37,085 nucleotides of DNA from Eubacteriaceae bacterium (GTDB lineage Bacteria > Bacillota > Clostridia > Peptostreptococcales > Anaerovoracaceae). Below, piece by piece: positions 7,876 through 16,887 of this stretch (the stretch's first letter is position 1; each line of letters begins with the position of its first letter). Made by a program: the position numbers and the translations under genes. Location of the stretch: the NCBI GenBank assembly GCA_022652985.1, contig JALCRY010000021.1:1-37085 (forward strand), read 5' to 3'. The notes under the pieces are model-generated. The model searched no databases. It was given only the letters and a program-made list of their open reading frames with translations, and had not been told where the DNA came from.

Positions 7876-10476
7876 CTATTCCTCTCTCAGGACAGCGTTG
7901 AAATCTTTCTCAAGTTCTTCCAGAACTTTCGCGTGTACGGCATTCGTTTCCTCATCTGTCAGAGTTTTGCTCAGATCTCTGTATGTGAGTGTGAATGCCG
8001 CGCTCTTCTTGCCCTTGTCGACCTGTTCGCCTCTGTATATGTCGAACAGTTTTACACTTTCGAGCAGTTTCCCGCCGGCCTTTCTGATTGCCTTTTCTAT
8101 AGTTCCGACAGCAATATCATCGTCCAGAACGACAGCTATGTCTCTCGATGTCGAAGGATAGATCGGCAGCGGATGATAACTCACTTCTGTGTCGGCCATC
8201 ATCTGTACAAGGTTGAACATGATCTCGCAGACGTACACTCTCCCGCTGATGCCGTAATTTGCGGCAACGTCAGGGTGCACTTCTCCCATGATGCCTATTT
8301 CACAAGGCTGGTTCATGGCGCTGTCAGCCATCATTCTGATCATATCTGACATCATGTCGATGTCTTCCGTATCGATGTCTTCAGCCTTTTTGGACTGGAG
8401 CTTATCGGACATTTCTCTGATTTTATCTGCCGAATGAGGATCGTTTCCGGTTCCCTTGCCGGCAATTATCCTCGCGCATCTTCCCGGATGATATACTCCG
8501 TATTCCGTCTCGGCTTCGAAGTTCAGATCTCTGATCCCGAACTCTTCGAGGAGCGCTTCCACCACACCCTTGAGCGTGAAGAAATCCGCGCCTTCGCCGT
8601 ACATGCCTATGCATATCGAATACGGCTCGTCAGGCAGATCTTTTTCGCCGGTATCCTTCGGTATGAAAGTTTTGCCGACTTCATAGCATCTTACTGATTC
8701 TACTGATCTCGCATAGTTCCTGCCGAGTACATCCATCATATTCGGCGTGAGCAGCGTTCTCATTACCGAAGTCTCGTCTCCGAGAGGATTCTTGATCTCG
8801 ACGAAGTTTCTTTCCCAGGAATCTTCAGGTATCCTGATCTTGTCAGGACCCGCAGGATCGACGAATGAATATGTCTGTATCTCGTTGAATCCCATCGAGC
8901 AGAGCGTATCTCTCGCCAGGTTTCTCATCTGACGGTCCTTCGGCGTTTCAGCCGGCGTGCTGTTTTTCGGCAGGGTCATAGGTATACGGTCGAATCCGTA
9001 CATCCTGCCTACTTCTTCCACATAATCTTCTTCTATGCTCAGGTCATTTCTGATCGTCGGCGATGTGCAGACCATGATGTCTCCTTCGCCCTCGACTTCG
9101 ATCTCCAGCGATCTGAGGTAGCTTTCCATGTCCGCTCTCGGAATGTCTGTTCCGAGCACCTTGTTGACACGGCTGACTCTTACATCGGTTTTGACAGGCT
9201 GCTTCACGTTAGGATATACGTCCACAGCGCCTTCGCATACTGTACCGATCCCCAGCAGCTCCACGAGTCTGCAGAATCTGTCCGCGGCGTCCCGGCACTG
9301 ATTCGGATCAAGGCTCTTTTCGAATCTGATCGCAGCTTCTGTTCTCAATCCCAGTTTCTTGCCTGTATGTCTGATATTTTCGCCGTTGAACGTAGCCGAC
9401 TCGACCAGAATAGTTGTCGTATCGTTCTGGATCTCCGACTGCAGTCCGCCCATGACTCCTGCGATAGCGGAACCCTTCCTGCCGTCTTTGATAAGAAGCA
9501 TCGTGCTGTCGAGTGTTCTTTCCTGTCCGTCAAGCGTAGTGAACTTTTCGCCATTCTGCGCTCTTTCAACAACGATCTTATTGTCCTCGATCGTTCTCAG
9601 ATCGAAGGCGTGCATCGGCTGGCCGTACTCGAGCATCACGAAGTTCGTAAGGTCTACGATGTTGTTGATAGGCCTCATGCCTCCGAGCATCAGTCTCTTC
9701 TGTATCCACCAAGGGCTTTCCCCGATTTTTACGTCCTTGATTATTCTCGCGCAGTATCTCGGGCACAGATCAGGATCCTTAATTTCGATGCTGATATAGT
9801 CCGAGCTCTTTTCGCTGTCTTCATGCTCTATCTTCGTGTCCGGGTAATGCAGTTCTTCTCCGAAAGTCGCTGCCGATTCTCTCGCCATGCCTACCATGCA
9901 GAGGCAGTCCGGTCTGATCGGCGTGATCTCGAAATCTACCACATCCTGCTTAAGGCCGAGCGCCTCTTCCAGATCATCTCCGGCCTGGAGATCGACATCC
10001 GCCGGAAGGATCCATATGCCCTCGCGGCTCGAATACGGTGCGACTTTGTCGTCATACCCGAGTTCTGTGCAGGCCAGCATTACTGCATTCGACATTATGC
10101 CGCGCATCTCGTGCGATTCGACGTGCACCGGTTCTCCGGTATCCGGCTGGCCGTGCATCGGCCCCGGAACTGTTCCGCCCGCAAGAACTACAGGAACTGC
10201 CCAGCCTTCGGACGTTCCCTTGACGATGTTCGGCGCTCCCGTTATAACGGTCACGGGTTCTCCGCTGCCGACATCCACTTTGCATACAACAAGGTGATCC
10301 GCCTGCGGATGCTTGTCTATGCTGACTATTTTGCCTACGACGACTTTCTCCATCGTCTTGTTGTAAAAGTTTATGACCTCGAGGTTCGAGCCGGACATGG
10401 TCATCCTGTCCGCGAACTCCTGGGTCGATTTATCCATTTTTGTATAATCGTTGAGCCATTCTACCGGTACTAACAT
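7876..10476 (-). CDS. pheT: Phenylalanyl-tRNA synthetase beta subunit
   Basis: 866 residues; the usual length is about 790-810. With PheS it forms the alpha2-beta2 enzyme that charges tRNA-Phe. Domain order is clear: the N-terminal B1 region, the EMAP-II-like tRNA-binding domain (about 40-150, with V-G-K-I and HPQADHLVVCKV), B3/B4 editing region (about 215-400), B5 (about 410-480), the catalytic-like core (about 500-720) and the C-terminal ferredoxin-like anticodon-binding domain (about 770-866, YPSTSRDIAVV). The extra length comes from a roughly 50-residue insertion at about residues 675-724, between the HPGR segment and IGIMGEVHP. An AGGAGG site precedes the ATG, 11 bp after pheS. Confidence 0.97.
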   Translation of the reverse strand: MLVPVEWLNDYTKMDKSTQEFADRMTMSGSNLEVINFYNKTMEKVVVGKIVSIDKHPQADHLVVCKVDVGSGEPVTVITGAPNIVKGTSEGWAVPVVLAGGTVPGPMHGQPDTGEPVHVESHEMRGIMSNAVMLACTELGYDDKVAPYSSREGIWILPADVDLQAGDDLEEALGLKQDVVDFEITPIRPDCLCMVGMARESAATFGEELHYPDTKIEHEDSEKSSDYISIEIKDPDLCPRYCARIIKDVKIGESPWWIQKRLMLGGMRPINNIVDLTNFVMLEYGQPMHAFDLRTIEDNKIVVERAQNGEKFTTLDGQERTLDSTMLLIKDGRKGSAIAGVMGGLQSEIQNDTTTILVESATFNGENIRHTGKKLGLRTEAAIRFEKSLDPNQCRDAADRFCRLVELLGIGTVCEGAVDVYPNVKQPVKTDVRVSRVNKVLGTDIPRADMESYLRSLEIEVEGEGDIMVCTSPTIRNDLSIEEDYVEEVGRMYGFDRIPMTLPKNSTPAETPKDRQMRNLARDTLCSMGFNEIQTYSFVDPAGPDKIRIPEDSWERNFVEIKNPLGDETSVMRTLLTPNMMDVLGRNYARSVESVRCYEVGKTFIPKDTGEKDLPDEPYSICIGMYGEGADFFTLKGVVEALLEEFGIRDLNFEAETEYGVYHPGRCARIIAGKGTGNDPHSADKIREMSDKLQSKKAEDIDTEDIDMMSDMIRMMADSAMNQPCEIGIMGEVHPDVAANYGISGRVYVCEIMFNLVQMMADTEVSYHPLPIYPSTSRDIAVVLDDDIAVGTIEKAIRKAGGKLLESVKLFDIYRGEQVDKGKKSAAFTLTYRDLSKTLTDEETNAVHAKVLEELEKDFNAVLREE

Positions 10477-10487
10477 TTTCTTTCCTC

Positions 10488-11510
10488 CTATTTGAACTGA
10501 TCGATGAAACGCATATCATTTTCGTAAAGCAGACGAATATCGTCGATGCCGTACTTGAGCATAGCAACTCTCTCTATGCCCATGCCGAAAGCGAACGCGG
10601 TATACTTTTCCGTGTCTACATTTCCGACTTTAAGCACGTTAGGATGCGTTTCGCCGCAGCCGAGTATCTCTATCCAGCCGCTGCCCTTGCATACGTTGCA
10701 GCCTTTTCCGCCACACTTGAAGCAGCTCACGTCTACCTCCGCGCTCGGCTCTGTAAACGGGAAATAGTGAGGTCTGAACTTCGTCTTTGTGTCCGAACCG
10801 AACATCTGCTTGGCGAACTCGTCGAGTGTCCCCTTGAGATCGGCAAGCGTGATGCCCTCGTCTACTACCATGCCCTCTACCTGATGGAACATCGGTGAAT
10901 GTGTGGCATCCGGCGTATCTCTTCTGAAGCATCTGCCCGGAACGACGATTTTGAACGGAATGTCCTTCGTGAGCAGCGCTCTCGTTTCGCACGGAGATGT
11001 CTGCGTTCTCAGGAGTATGTCGTCCGATACATAGAATGTATCAGTAATGTCTCTGCTCGGGTGGTCGTCAGGCGTATTGAGCGAGTCGAAATTGTAGAAA
11101 ACAGTCTCTACTTCCGGTCCTTCGTACACCGAGAATCCCATCGACTGGAATATTCTCACGATCTCTTCTTCAACGATGGCGAGAGGATGCTTGGTCCCGA
11201 TGCGGATGTCTTTTCCCGGCTCGGTAACATCGATCTTCTCCAGCTTGAACTGCGCGGCTTTTTCCGCCTGCTTCACCTGTTCGAGCTTTTCGTTGATCAT
11301 ATTCTCAACTTTGGACTTGGCAATATTGGCCGCCTTGCCCAGTTCTTTTCTCTCTTCCGGCGAAAGTTTGCCCATCTGCTTAAGAACGCTTGTGATCTCG
11401 CCTTTTTTGCCGAGATACTTGATTCTTATTTCATTCGTTTCAGCCTGTGTCCTGGCCTCCGCGAGTCTGGCTTTCGCTTCTTCCATGATTTTACTTAAAT
11501 CGTTATCCAT
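10488..11510 (-). CDS. pheS: Phenylalanyl-tRNA synthetase alpha subunit
   Basis: 340 residues, normal for the catalytic subunit. It has an N-terminal coiled coil (about 1-90) that binds tRNA-Phe, then the class II catalytic core: motif 2 around the FRRDTPDATHSP segment and motif 3 in GMGIERVAMLKYG near residue 310. The CGGKGCNVCKGSGW stretch at about 270 is a cysteine-rich loop common in clostridial PheS. An AGGAAAGG site precedes the ATG, which overlaps the methyltransferase gene by 8 bp. There is no T-box leader in front, although such control is common for pheST in Firmicutes. Confidence 0.97.
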   Translation of the reverse strand: MDNDLSKIMEEAKARLAEARTQAETNEIRIKYLGKKGEITSVLKQMGKLSPEERKELGKAANIAKSKVENMINEKLEQVKQAEKAAQFKLEKIDVTEPGKDIRIGTKHPLAIVEEEIVRIFQSMGFSVYEGPEVETVFYNFDSLNTPDDHPSRDITDTFYVSDDILLRTQTSPCETRALLTKDIPFKIVVPGRCFRRDTPDATHSPMFHQVEGMVVDEGITLADLKGTLDEFAKQMFGSDTKTKFRPHYFPFTEPSAEVDVSCFKCGGKGCNVCKGSGWIEILGCGETHPNVLKVGNVDTEKYTAFAFGMGIERVAMLKYGIDDIRLLYENDMRFIDQFK

Positions 11511-12300
11511 TTTTCTTTACCTTTCCTATAGATTGATACATGAGCACTCCGGCCGCCACCGCCGCATTCAGCGAATCGACTTCCCCGCTCATGGGTATCT
11601 TTATATTCAAACAGGTACGTCTCTTGAAATCTTCCGACATCCCGTTTCCTTCATTTCCTATGACGAGAGCAATATTCTCACTGAGGTCTTCCTCGTAATA
11701 ATACTTCTCCGCGTCGAGGCTCGTTCCGACGATCTTCTTTCCTCCCCGCGAAAGCAGAGCCGCTGCCGTTTCCGGGGTATCCGTGTTAAAGACAGGTATC
11801 CTGAACAGCGATCCCATCGCGCTCCGCACTACCTTGGGCGAATAGACATCGCCCGTGCCTTTGACCGTGAGCACTCCGCTGTAACCTGCCGCATCCGCGG
11901 TCCTGATGATCGTTCCTATATTGCCGGGGTCCTGCAGACCGTCGAGCACCACTACATTTCCGCGGCCCTCGTCGATCCTGCCGAGAAAAGCCTCTGCGGT
12001 CATTTCCGGTTTTCTTACTATAGCCATGATCCCCTGGCTTGTTTCTGTCTGGGCAACCTTCGAATAAAGCTTGCCCATAATAAAGGCTGTGTCCACTCCC
12101 GGAAAATCCGTCTGTTTGTGGTAATCCTCACGAACGATGATGTTCTCCGCCTGTCCGGCCTTGAACGCCTCATCGACCAGCTTCGAACCTTCGACGAGAT
12201 ACATGCCGAACTTGTCCCGGTATTTTTTCATGCCGAGTTTCACACATGTCTTGTATATTCTGTTCTGATCGGATGTAATCATCTCCATCGCTGTGATCAT
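11503..12300 (-). CDS. TrmH-family RNA 2'-O-methyltransferase (SpoU class)
   Basis: 265 residues. An N-terminal substrate-binding domain (about 1-100, with the typical K-x-R-x-K-x-G-x-x-LVEG-type segment) precedes a SPOUT knot domain with V-x-D-x-LQDPGNIGTIIRTADAAG (motif 1), LVIGNEGNGMS (motif 2) and a C-terminal IPMSGEVDSLNAAVAAGVLMYQ (motif 3). These enzymes 2'-O-methylate rRNA or tRNA; the site cannot be told from sequence. The gene next to pheST in Firmicutes is usually of this type. GAAGGG is 4 bases before the ATG; two further in-frame ATGs follow within six codons, so the start is uncertain by a few residues. It opens the run toward pheS after the ftsZ terminator. Confidence 0.92.
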   Translation of the reverse strand: MITAMEMITSDQNRIYKTCVKLGMKKYRDKFGMYLVEGSKLVDEAFKAGQAENIIVREDYHKQTDFPGVDTAFIMGKLYSKVAQTETSQGIMAIVRKPEMTAEAFLGRIDEGRGNVVVLDGLQDPGNIGTIIRTADAAGYSGVLTVKGTGDVYSPKVVRSAMGSLFRIPVFNTDTPETAAALLSRGGKKIVGTSLDAEKYYYEEDLSENIALVIGNEGNGMSEDFKRRTCLNIKIPMSGEVDSLNAAVAAGVLMYQSIGKVKKNG

Positions 12301-12309
12301 TTTCCCTTC

Positions 12310-12343
12310 TTAAAACAAAAGCCGGCTGTAAACACCGGCTTTT
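12310..12343 (-). terminator. Terminator after ftsZ
   Basis: AAAGCCGG (12318-12325) pairs with CCGGCTTT (12335-12342) around a 9-base loop, followed on the minus strand by TTTTGTTTTA. It ends the dcw transcript. The next gene starts only 17 bp on and no promoter is evident between them, so partial read-through is likely. The AT ends also allow weak plus-strand termination. Confidence 0.8.
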
Positions 12344-12385
12344 CAAATCTTTTGTTTAAGCACCAAGCCGCTATACCGTTATGTC

Positions 12386-13537
12386 TTATTTCAAAAACGA
12401 CGGTATGTCAAACTTGGATGACGAACTGTTTCCATCCATATGGTTCAGGACATCCGAAAGCGTCTGATCCTTCGTGTGCCCCTGATGGTTCGCATCTCCT
12501 GCCGCAGCTCCTTCTGCTGAATCGGTCTGACCGTCTTCGTCATCCGCATCAGCGAGCCCGTATCCTTTTTTATATTCTCCCGGAGCATTCTCGAATCCCG
12601 TAGCCAGGACCGTAACGCTCATTTCGTCCTTCATTTCTTCCTTGATAGCCGCTCCGAATATGATGATGGCATCCTTATCCGCTACGCTCTCGATCTGGTT
12701 CGCAGCTTCGTTGACATCCATCATACCGATGTCATATCCGCCCGTAACATTGAGCAGGATAGCCTTGGCGCCCGCAACTGTTGTCTCGAGCAGCGGACTT
12801 TCGATCGCTTCCGTAACAGCGTCCATGACTTTGTTTTCGCCGATGCCGTGTCCGATGCCCATATGCGCTATGCCTCTGTCTCTCATGACAGTTTCCACAT
12901 CAGCAAAGTCGAGGTTGATGAGACCGTCATCCCCGATAAGATCCGTGATGCCCTGGACACCCTGCCTCAGGACTTCATCCGCCATGTTGAAAGCTTCTAT
13001 AAGCGTCGTGTTGGCATCTGCTATCTGCAGCAGTTTATCATTCGGTACCACTACTATCGAATCGACGTAGTCCTTGAGGAACTTGATACCGAGCTCCGCA
13101 TGTTCCTTGCGCTTGCGTCCTTCGAAAGCGAAAGGCTTTGTGACTACAGCCACAGTAAGTATACCTTTATCTTTAGCTATCTTGGCGATGATCGGAGCTG
13201 CGCCCGTACCGGTGCCGCCGCCCATGCCGGCCGTTACGAACACCATCTCGGCGCCTTCGATCTTCGCAGATATATCTTCCATATTTTCTTCGGCGGAACG
13301 CTGTCCCACCTCCGGATTGCCTCCCGCTCCGAGCCCTTTGGTGAGCTTGTCGCCTATCTGGAGTTTATTTTCCGCTTTGCATCCGTTCAAAGCCTGTTTA
13401 TCTGTATTGACAGCCAGGAATTCTACACCTTTAAGATCGGCGTCGATCATTCTGTTGACTGCATTGCAGCCGCCTCCGCCCACGCCGATTACAATAATCT
13501 TGGCATTGCTCTCATCATTCACTTCGAATTGTAACAT
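12386..13537 (-). CDS. ftsZ: Cell division GTPase FtsZ
   Basis: 383 residues. The tubulin-like GTPase polymerises into the Z ring. It has the [13 protein letters not shown] segment near residue 18, the GTP signature [10 protein letters not shown] at about 106-115, and the T7 loop with NLDFADV at about 208-214 that activates hydrolysis in the neighbouring subunit. A flexible acidic, Ser- and Asp-rich linker (about 325-372) leads to the C-terminal peptide FDIPSFLK, which binds membrane anchors and ZapA/SepF-type partners. AGGAGG lies upstream of the ATG. It has its own promoter 45 bp upstream and a terminator follows. ftsA, often next to ftsZ, is not here. Confidence 0.98.
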   Translation of the reverse strand: MLQFEVNDESNAKIIVIGVGGGGCNAVNRMIDADLKGVEFLAVNTDKQALNGCKAENKLQIGDKLTKGLGAGGNPEVGQRSAEENMEDISAKIEGAEMVFVTAGMGGGTGTGAAPIIAKIAKDKGILTVAVVTKPFAFEGRKRKEHAELGIKFLKDYVDSIVVVPNDKLLQIADANTTLIEAFNMADEVLRQGVQGITDLIGDDGLINLDFADVETVMRDRGIAHMGIGHGIGENKVMDAVTEAIESPLLETTVAGAKAILLNVTGGYDIGMMDVNEAANQIESVADKDAIIIFGAAIKEEMKDEMSVTVLATGFENAPGEYKKGYGLADADDEDGQTDSAEGAAAGDANHQGHTKDQTLSDVLNHMDGNSSSSKFDIPSFLK

Positions 13538-13582
13538 AGACTGTCTATCCTCCTGAATATGTTATTCAAAAAACTTATTAGT

Positions 13583-13591
13583 ATTATATCA
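13583..13591 (-). promoter_or_regulatory. Extended -10 promoter before ftsZ
   Basis: TGATATAAT on the minus strand is a perfect TGn extended -10 element in the 82-bp ftsQ-ftsZ gap. The -35 region (GTGCAA with 17-bp spacing) is weak, as is usual for extended -10 promoters. The start site would lie near 13576, giving a leader of about 39 bases. Confidence 0.7.
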
Positions 13592-13619
13592 CAAGAATAT
13601 GGTGTTTGCACCGATTTTA

Positions 13620-14570
13620 CTATTTTATCTTGGGACTATAAGAAATATATTTGTCTGCGCCGACGGAGATCGTGCCTTTTTTGACCTTCTTTTTGTAGAG
13701 ATCATATAAGACTTTCTCTATGTCGCCGTTCTTTATGTGCTTGATTATGTTGTCCGGAGTGCCGCGGAGTTCCAGCGTATCGTATATATAGGCCTTGACT
13801 ATCCTGTCACCCATGACGATCTTCTTGAAGTAGAGATCGCGCTTGTCCATGAGCGCCAGCAGCGTAAGAGTATCATCCATCACCGATTCGTGCTGAACCG
13901 AAATTATTTCTCCGGTCTGCGCGCTTTTCACTTTCAGTCCCTGCAGGACAGTATATTTATGCGGCTTCCGGAGCTTGTCTATGACGTATCCCGTTTTGTC
14001 TATCACCGTGTAGCGCTTGCCGATAAGAATAGCTGCTATCGGCTTCCTCTCCGTTACGGATATCACGAGCTTGTTCGGAAGCTCCATATCGACATTGACA
14101 GCTTTTATGTAAGTGCTTTTCTTCAGACTGCTCTTTATCCCGCTGCGGTGTATGAAACCCCGTACAAAGATATTCTCCCCCTGCTTCGCGCCCGACATTT
14201 TAACGATCTGCCCGGAAGTGAAATGATCGGCACCCGTGACTTTTATCGAGTCGATGCTGAAATAAGATGAGAGCAGAAAAGCTGCTGCGCCCGCTATCAG
14301 CGCAATGACAATACAAAACCTGAGGAAGTAATGCTTTTTTCTGCGTTTCTTCCTCGGCCTCTGAGGCGCCTCTTCCTGCGGCGGTTCTTCTTCATCCGTA
14401 CCCTGACCGCCGGCGTCCCTGTCCTCGTCGCCGAAATAATCATCGTATCCGGGGCTTTTCGTGTAGTCGTAGCCGCCCATGTATCCCGAATAATCTTCAA
14501 GATGATCCTCGGCAGAGACATTATAATAGCTTTCTTCTCTGCTTTTGTCCTCGTCGTCCCTGATGCCCAT
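13620..14570 (-). CDS. ftsQ: Cell division protein FtsQ/DivIB
   Basis: 316 residues, a bitopic membrane protein that links early and late divisome proteins. The order is an unusually long cytoplasmic tail of about 85 residues, very rich in Asp, Glu and Tyr, then a basic patch (RPRKKRRKK), one membrane helix (about 87-107), an extracellular POTRA domain starting at about SIDSIKVTGADHFT, and the beta domain ending near the C-terminus. GGAG precedes the ATG at short spacing. It follows murG by 17 bp and is the last dcw gene before the ftsZ promoter. The identification rests on topology, the POTRA domain and position, since sequence conservation in this family is low. Confidence 0.9.
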   Translation of the reverse strand: MGIRDDEDKSREESYYNVSAEDHLEDYSGYMGGYDYTKSPGYDDYFGDEDRDAGGQGTDEEEPPQEEAPQRPRKKRRKKHYFLRFCIVIALIAGAAAFLLSSYFSIDSIKVTGADHFTSGQIVKMSGAKQGENIFVRGFIHRSGIKSSLKKSTYIKAVNVDMELPNKLVISVTERKPIAAILIGKRYTVIDKTGYVIDKLRKPHKYTVLQGLKVKSAQTGEIISVQHESVMDDTLTLLALMDKRDLYFKKIVMGDRIVKAYIYDTLELRGTPDNIIKHIKNGDIEKVLYDLYKKKVKKGTISVGADKYISYSPKIK

Positions 14571-14587
14571 CTGTCTCCGAATATGCT

Positions 14588-15682
14588 TTATGAAAGCATG
14601 CTGTAATAAATAATATCCGCTGCGTCGGCCGGCGATGTCTTCCTGCTCTGCTCAGCCATCGCCTCAAGCTTTGCGCGGTCGTTTTTGAGATCGTCCACTG
14701 CTTTGAACAGACTTTCTCCCGACAGCTCCTTCTCCGGCAGTATTATCGCTCCGCCTTTGTCGGCCACCGCTTTCGCATTGAAAGTCTGATGGTCTCCGGT
14801 AACATTCGGCGATGGAATAAGTATCGACGGTTTCCCGCAGATATTTATTTCTGACACAGTCAGTGCTCCGCTCCTCGATACGACGAGATCGCAGGCCGAA
14901 AGATAATACTGCATATTGTTTATGTATTCCATCACATGGATGTTGCTGCTCAGCTCGATGCCCATGTCCCCTATTTCCTGCTGTATGAGGTCGTAGTAGA
15001 ACTTTCCCGTTCCGAAGAACACCTGCACGCCCTCGGCGCCGTTGTAATTTCTGACGAGTTCGAGCATTGCCTTGTTGATCCTGCCGGCGCCCTGACTGCC
15101 GCCGAAAGCCAGAACGACAAAATCGTCCTTCGGTATCCCGAGTTCTTCTCTCGCCTGATCCTTTTCCACGGTAAAGAACTCCGACCTGACAGGATTCCCC
15201 GTTACTACGAGCTTATCCTGCTTCTTGAAGTAATGCGCCGCTTCCTCGAATCCCAGGAACACTTTTTCACAGCATCCCTCGAGCATTTTATTCGTCATGC
15301 CCGGTATGGCGTTCGATTCGTGGATGTAACACGGGATCCCCAGCGATGATGCCGCCTTGATAACAGGCGCGCTCACATAGCCTCCCGTCCCGATGACGAT
15401 ATCCGGCTTGAACTCGCGCATGATTTTGGCTGCCTTGCTTTTGCCGCCTGTGTAATCGTGAAGGGTCTTGAAATTCTTTATCATGTTTTTTCTGTGGAAT
15501 CCGCTCGCTGTCACGAATTTGATCGGATATCCGTGTTTCGGAACAATATCCTTTTCCAGACCGTGCAGTGTCCCTATGAAAAGGATCTCGCTGTCATGCG
15601 TCTTTTCCAGTATCTTATCCGCTATTGCTATGGCAGGATATATGTGTCCGCCGGTCCCGCCGCCGGTCATTATAACTCTCAT
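14588..15682 (-). CDS. murG: UDP-N-acetylglucosamine transferase MurG
   Basis: 364 residues, family length. MurG adds GlcNAc to lipid I to make lipid II on the inner face of the membrane. It has the N-terminal glycine-rich loop TGGGTGGHIYPA at about 6-17, the second G-loop GGSQGA at about 193 in the GT-B fold, and the SRSGALTVSEI nucleotide-sugar site near residue 268. AGGAAG precedes the ATG. The ATG overlaps the ftsW stop by 4 bp (ATGA), so translation is coupled. Confidence 0.98.
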   Translation of the reverse strand: MRVIMTGGGTGGHIYPAIAIADKILEKTHDSEILFIGTLHGLEKDIVPKHGYPIKFVTASGFHRKNMIKNFKTLHDYTGGKSKAAKIMREFKPDIVIGTGGYVSAPVIKAASSLGIPCYIHESNAIPGMTNKMLEGCCEKVFLGFEEAAHYFKKQDKLVVTGNPVRSEFFTVEKDQAREELGIPKDDFVVLAFGGSQGAGRINKAMLELVRNYNGAEGVQVFFGTGKFYYDLIQQEIGDMGIELSSNIHVMEYINNMQYYLSACDLVVSRSGALTVSEINICGKPSILIPSPNVTGDHQTFNAKAVADKGGAIILPEKELSGESLFKAVDDLKNDRAKLEAMAEQSRKTSPADAADIIYYSMLS

Positions 15683-16887
15683 TTTTCTTCCTGAGCCTCC
15701 ACTTTCGGTATTGTTTTATGTCTTGAAATATTCAACAGGATCCCCGCGGAACCCATGAACAGCCACAGCGCATTTCCGCCGTAGCTCACAAACGGCAATG
15801 TCACTCCGGTCGGCGGCATCGAAGATGTCACGACCGCGATATTCATCATTACTTGTATCCCTATCATCAGAGTTATGCCCGCCGCCAGCAGCATCCCGAA
15901 TCTGTCGGGCGCATGCATGGCTATGAGTATCCCTCTCCATATGAGCAGAATATATACTATCATCAGGATTATGATCCCGATATATCCGAGCTCCTCGCCG
16001 ATAATGGCCAGTATGAAGTCGTTCTGCGGCTCAGGCAGATACAGGCTTTTCTGTATGCTGTTCCCAAGTCCGACTCCGAACATTCCTCCCGAGCCCAGCG
16101 CGAACAGCGACTGAACTACCTGGTAGCCGTTTCCGCTCATCTGCGCGAACGGATCCGTGAAGCTTACTACTCTGTTGAGTCTGTACTCGCTCCCCGACAT
16201 GAATATCAGCATGAGCGAACCGACGATCCCGAGGCCTACAAGCCCGCCAAGATACCGCCAGTACAGGCCGTCCACGAACATCATCATGATGATTATCACC
16301 ACTATGGTTATCGCCGTCGACATGTTCGGCTGCTTCATTATCAGTCCGCCGACCAGTCCCGCCAGCAGCAGCATCGGGATTATGCCGTCCTTTAGCGAAT
16401 TCACTCTGCCCGGCTTAGCGCTGAGATAATATGCCACGAATATCACGACGCATATCTTGGCGATCTCGCCAGGCATGATCGTTGTGAAGCCCAGGCTTAT
16501 CCACCTCTGCGCTCCCTGTATCGTCACGCCCAGCGGCGTCAGCACCGCTACTAGCAGCAGCAGAGCTATGATCATGAATATTTTGGCGGCTTTTCGGAGT
16601 TCATTGTAGTCTATCAGCGCCATCAGCAGGAACAGACCGGTACCTGTAACTGCAAAAAACAGATCTTTGATCAGATACGTGTACGGTGTCCCGCCGGCAT
16701 TTATCGCGCTGTAATAGCTCGAACTGAAAACCATTACCACGCCGAAAATCACGAGTATGTACATCAGTATCACCAGGAAAAAATCCCCCGATCCCAGATC
16801 GGTCTTCTTGAACCTGTACCTCGTACGTCTCTTCGCAGGCCGCGCCTTTTTTTCAGTTTTTGCGGTGGTCCGCTTGCGTTTCGGCAT
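15679..16887 (-). CDS. ftsW: Peptidoglycan polymerase FtsW (SEDS family)
   Basis: 402 residues with a basic N-terminal tail (about 1-28) and about ten membrane helices. SEDS proteins polymerise lipid II together with a class B PBP, here probably the product of the nearby PBP gene. Conserved features are PNMSTAIT after helix 5, the NDFILAIIGEELG loop with its catalytic-region acidic residue, and the C-terminal GVTLPFVSYGG motif. It might also be called SpoVE or RodA by homology, but dcw position favours FtsW. The start codon shares one base with the murD stop (TAATG). Confidence 0.95.
   Translation of the reverse strand: MPKRKRTTAKTEKKARPAKRRTRYRFKKTDLGSGDFFLVILMYILVIFGVVMVFSSSYYSAINAGGTPYTYLIKDLFFAVTGTGLFLLMALIDYNELRKAAKIFMIIALLLLVAVLTPLGVTIQGAQRWISLGFTTIMPGEIAKICVVIFVAYYLSAKPGRVNSLKDGIIPMLLLAGLVGGLIMKQPNMSTAITIVVIIIMMMFVDGLYWRYLGGLVGLGIVGSLMLIFMSGSEYRLNRVVSFTDPFAQMSGNGYQVVQSLFALGSGGMFGVGLGNSIQKSLYLPEPQNDFILAIIGEELGYIGIIILMIVYILLIWRGILIAMHAPDRFGMLLAAGITLMIGIQVMMNIAVVTSSMPPTGVTLPFVSYGGNALWLFMGSAGILLNISRHKTIPKVEAQEEK

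Noticed and set aside
9367-10473. Long open frame (368 codons) opposite pheT
   Set aside because: It lies entirely antisense to a certain gene, lacks any recognisable motif and has no ribosome binding site; it is a codon-bias shadow.
12301-12385. T-box leader before the methyltransferase-pheST genes
   Set aside because: Only 85 bp are available and they are filled by a simple terminator; no T-box sequence or specifier hairpin is present.
11176-12603. 475-codon plus-strand frame opposite pheS, the methyltransferase and ftsZ end
   Set aside because: It crosses three real genes and a terminator on the other strand, with no family resemblance.
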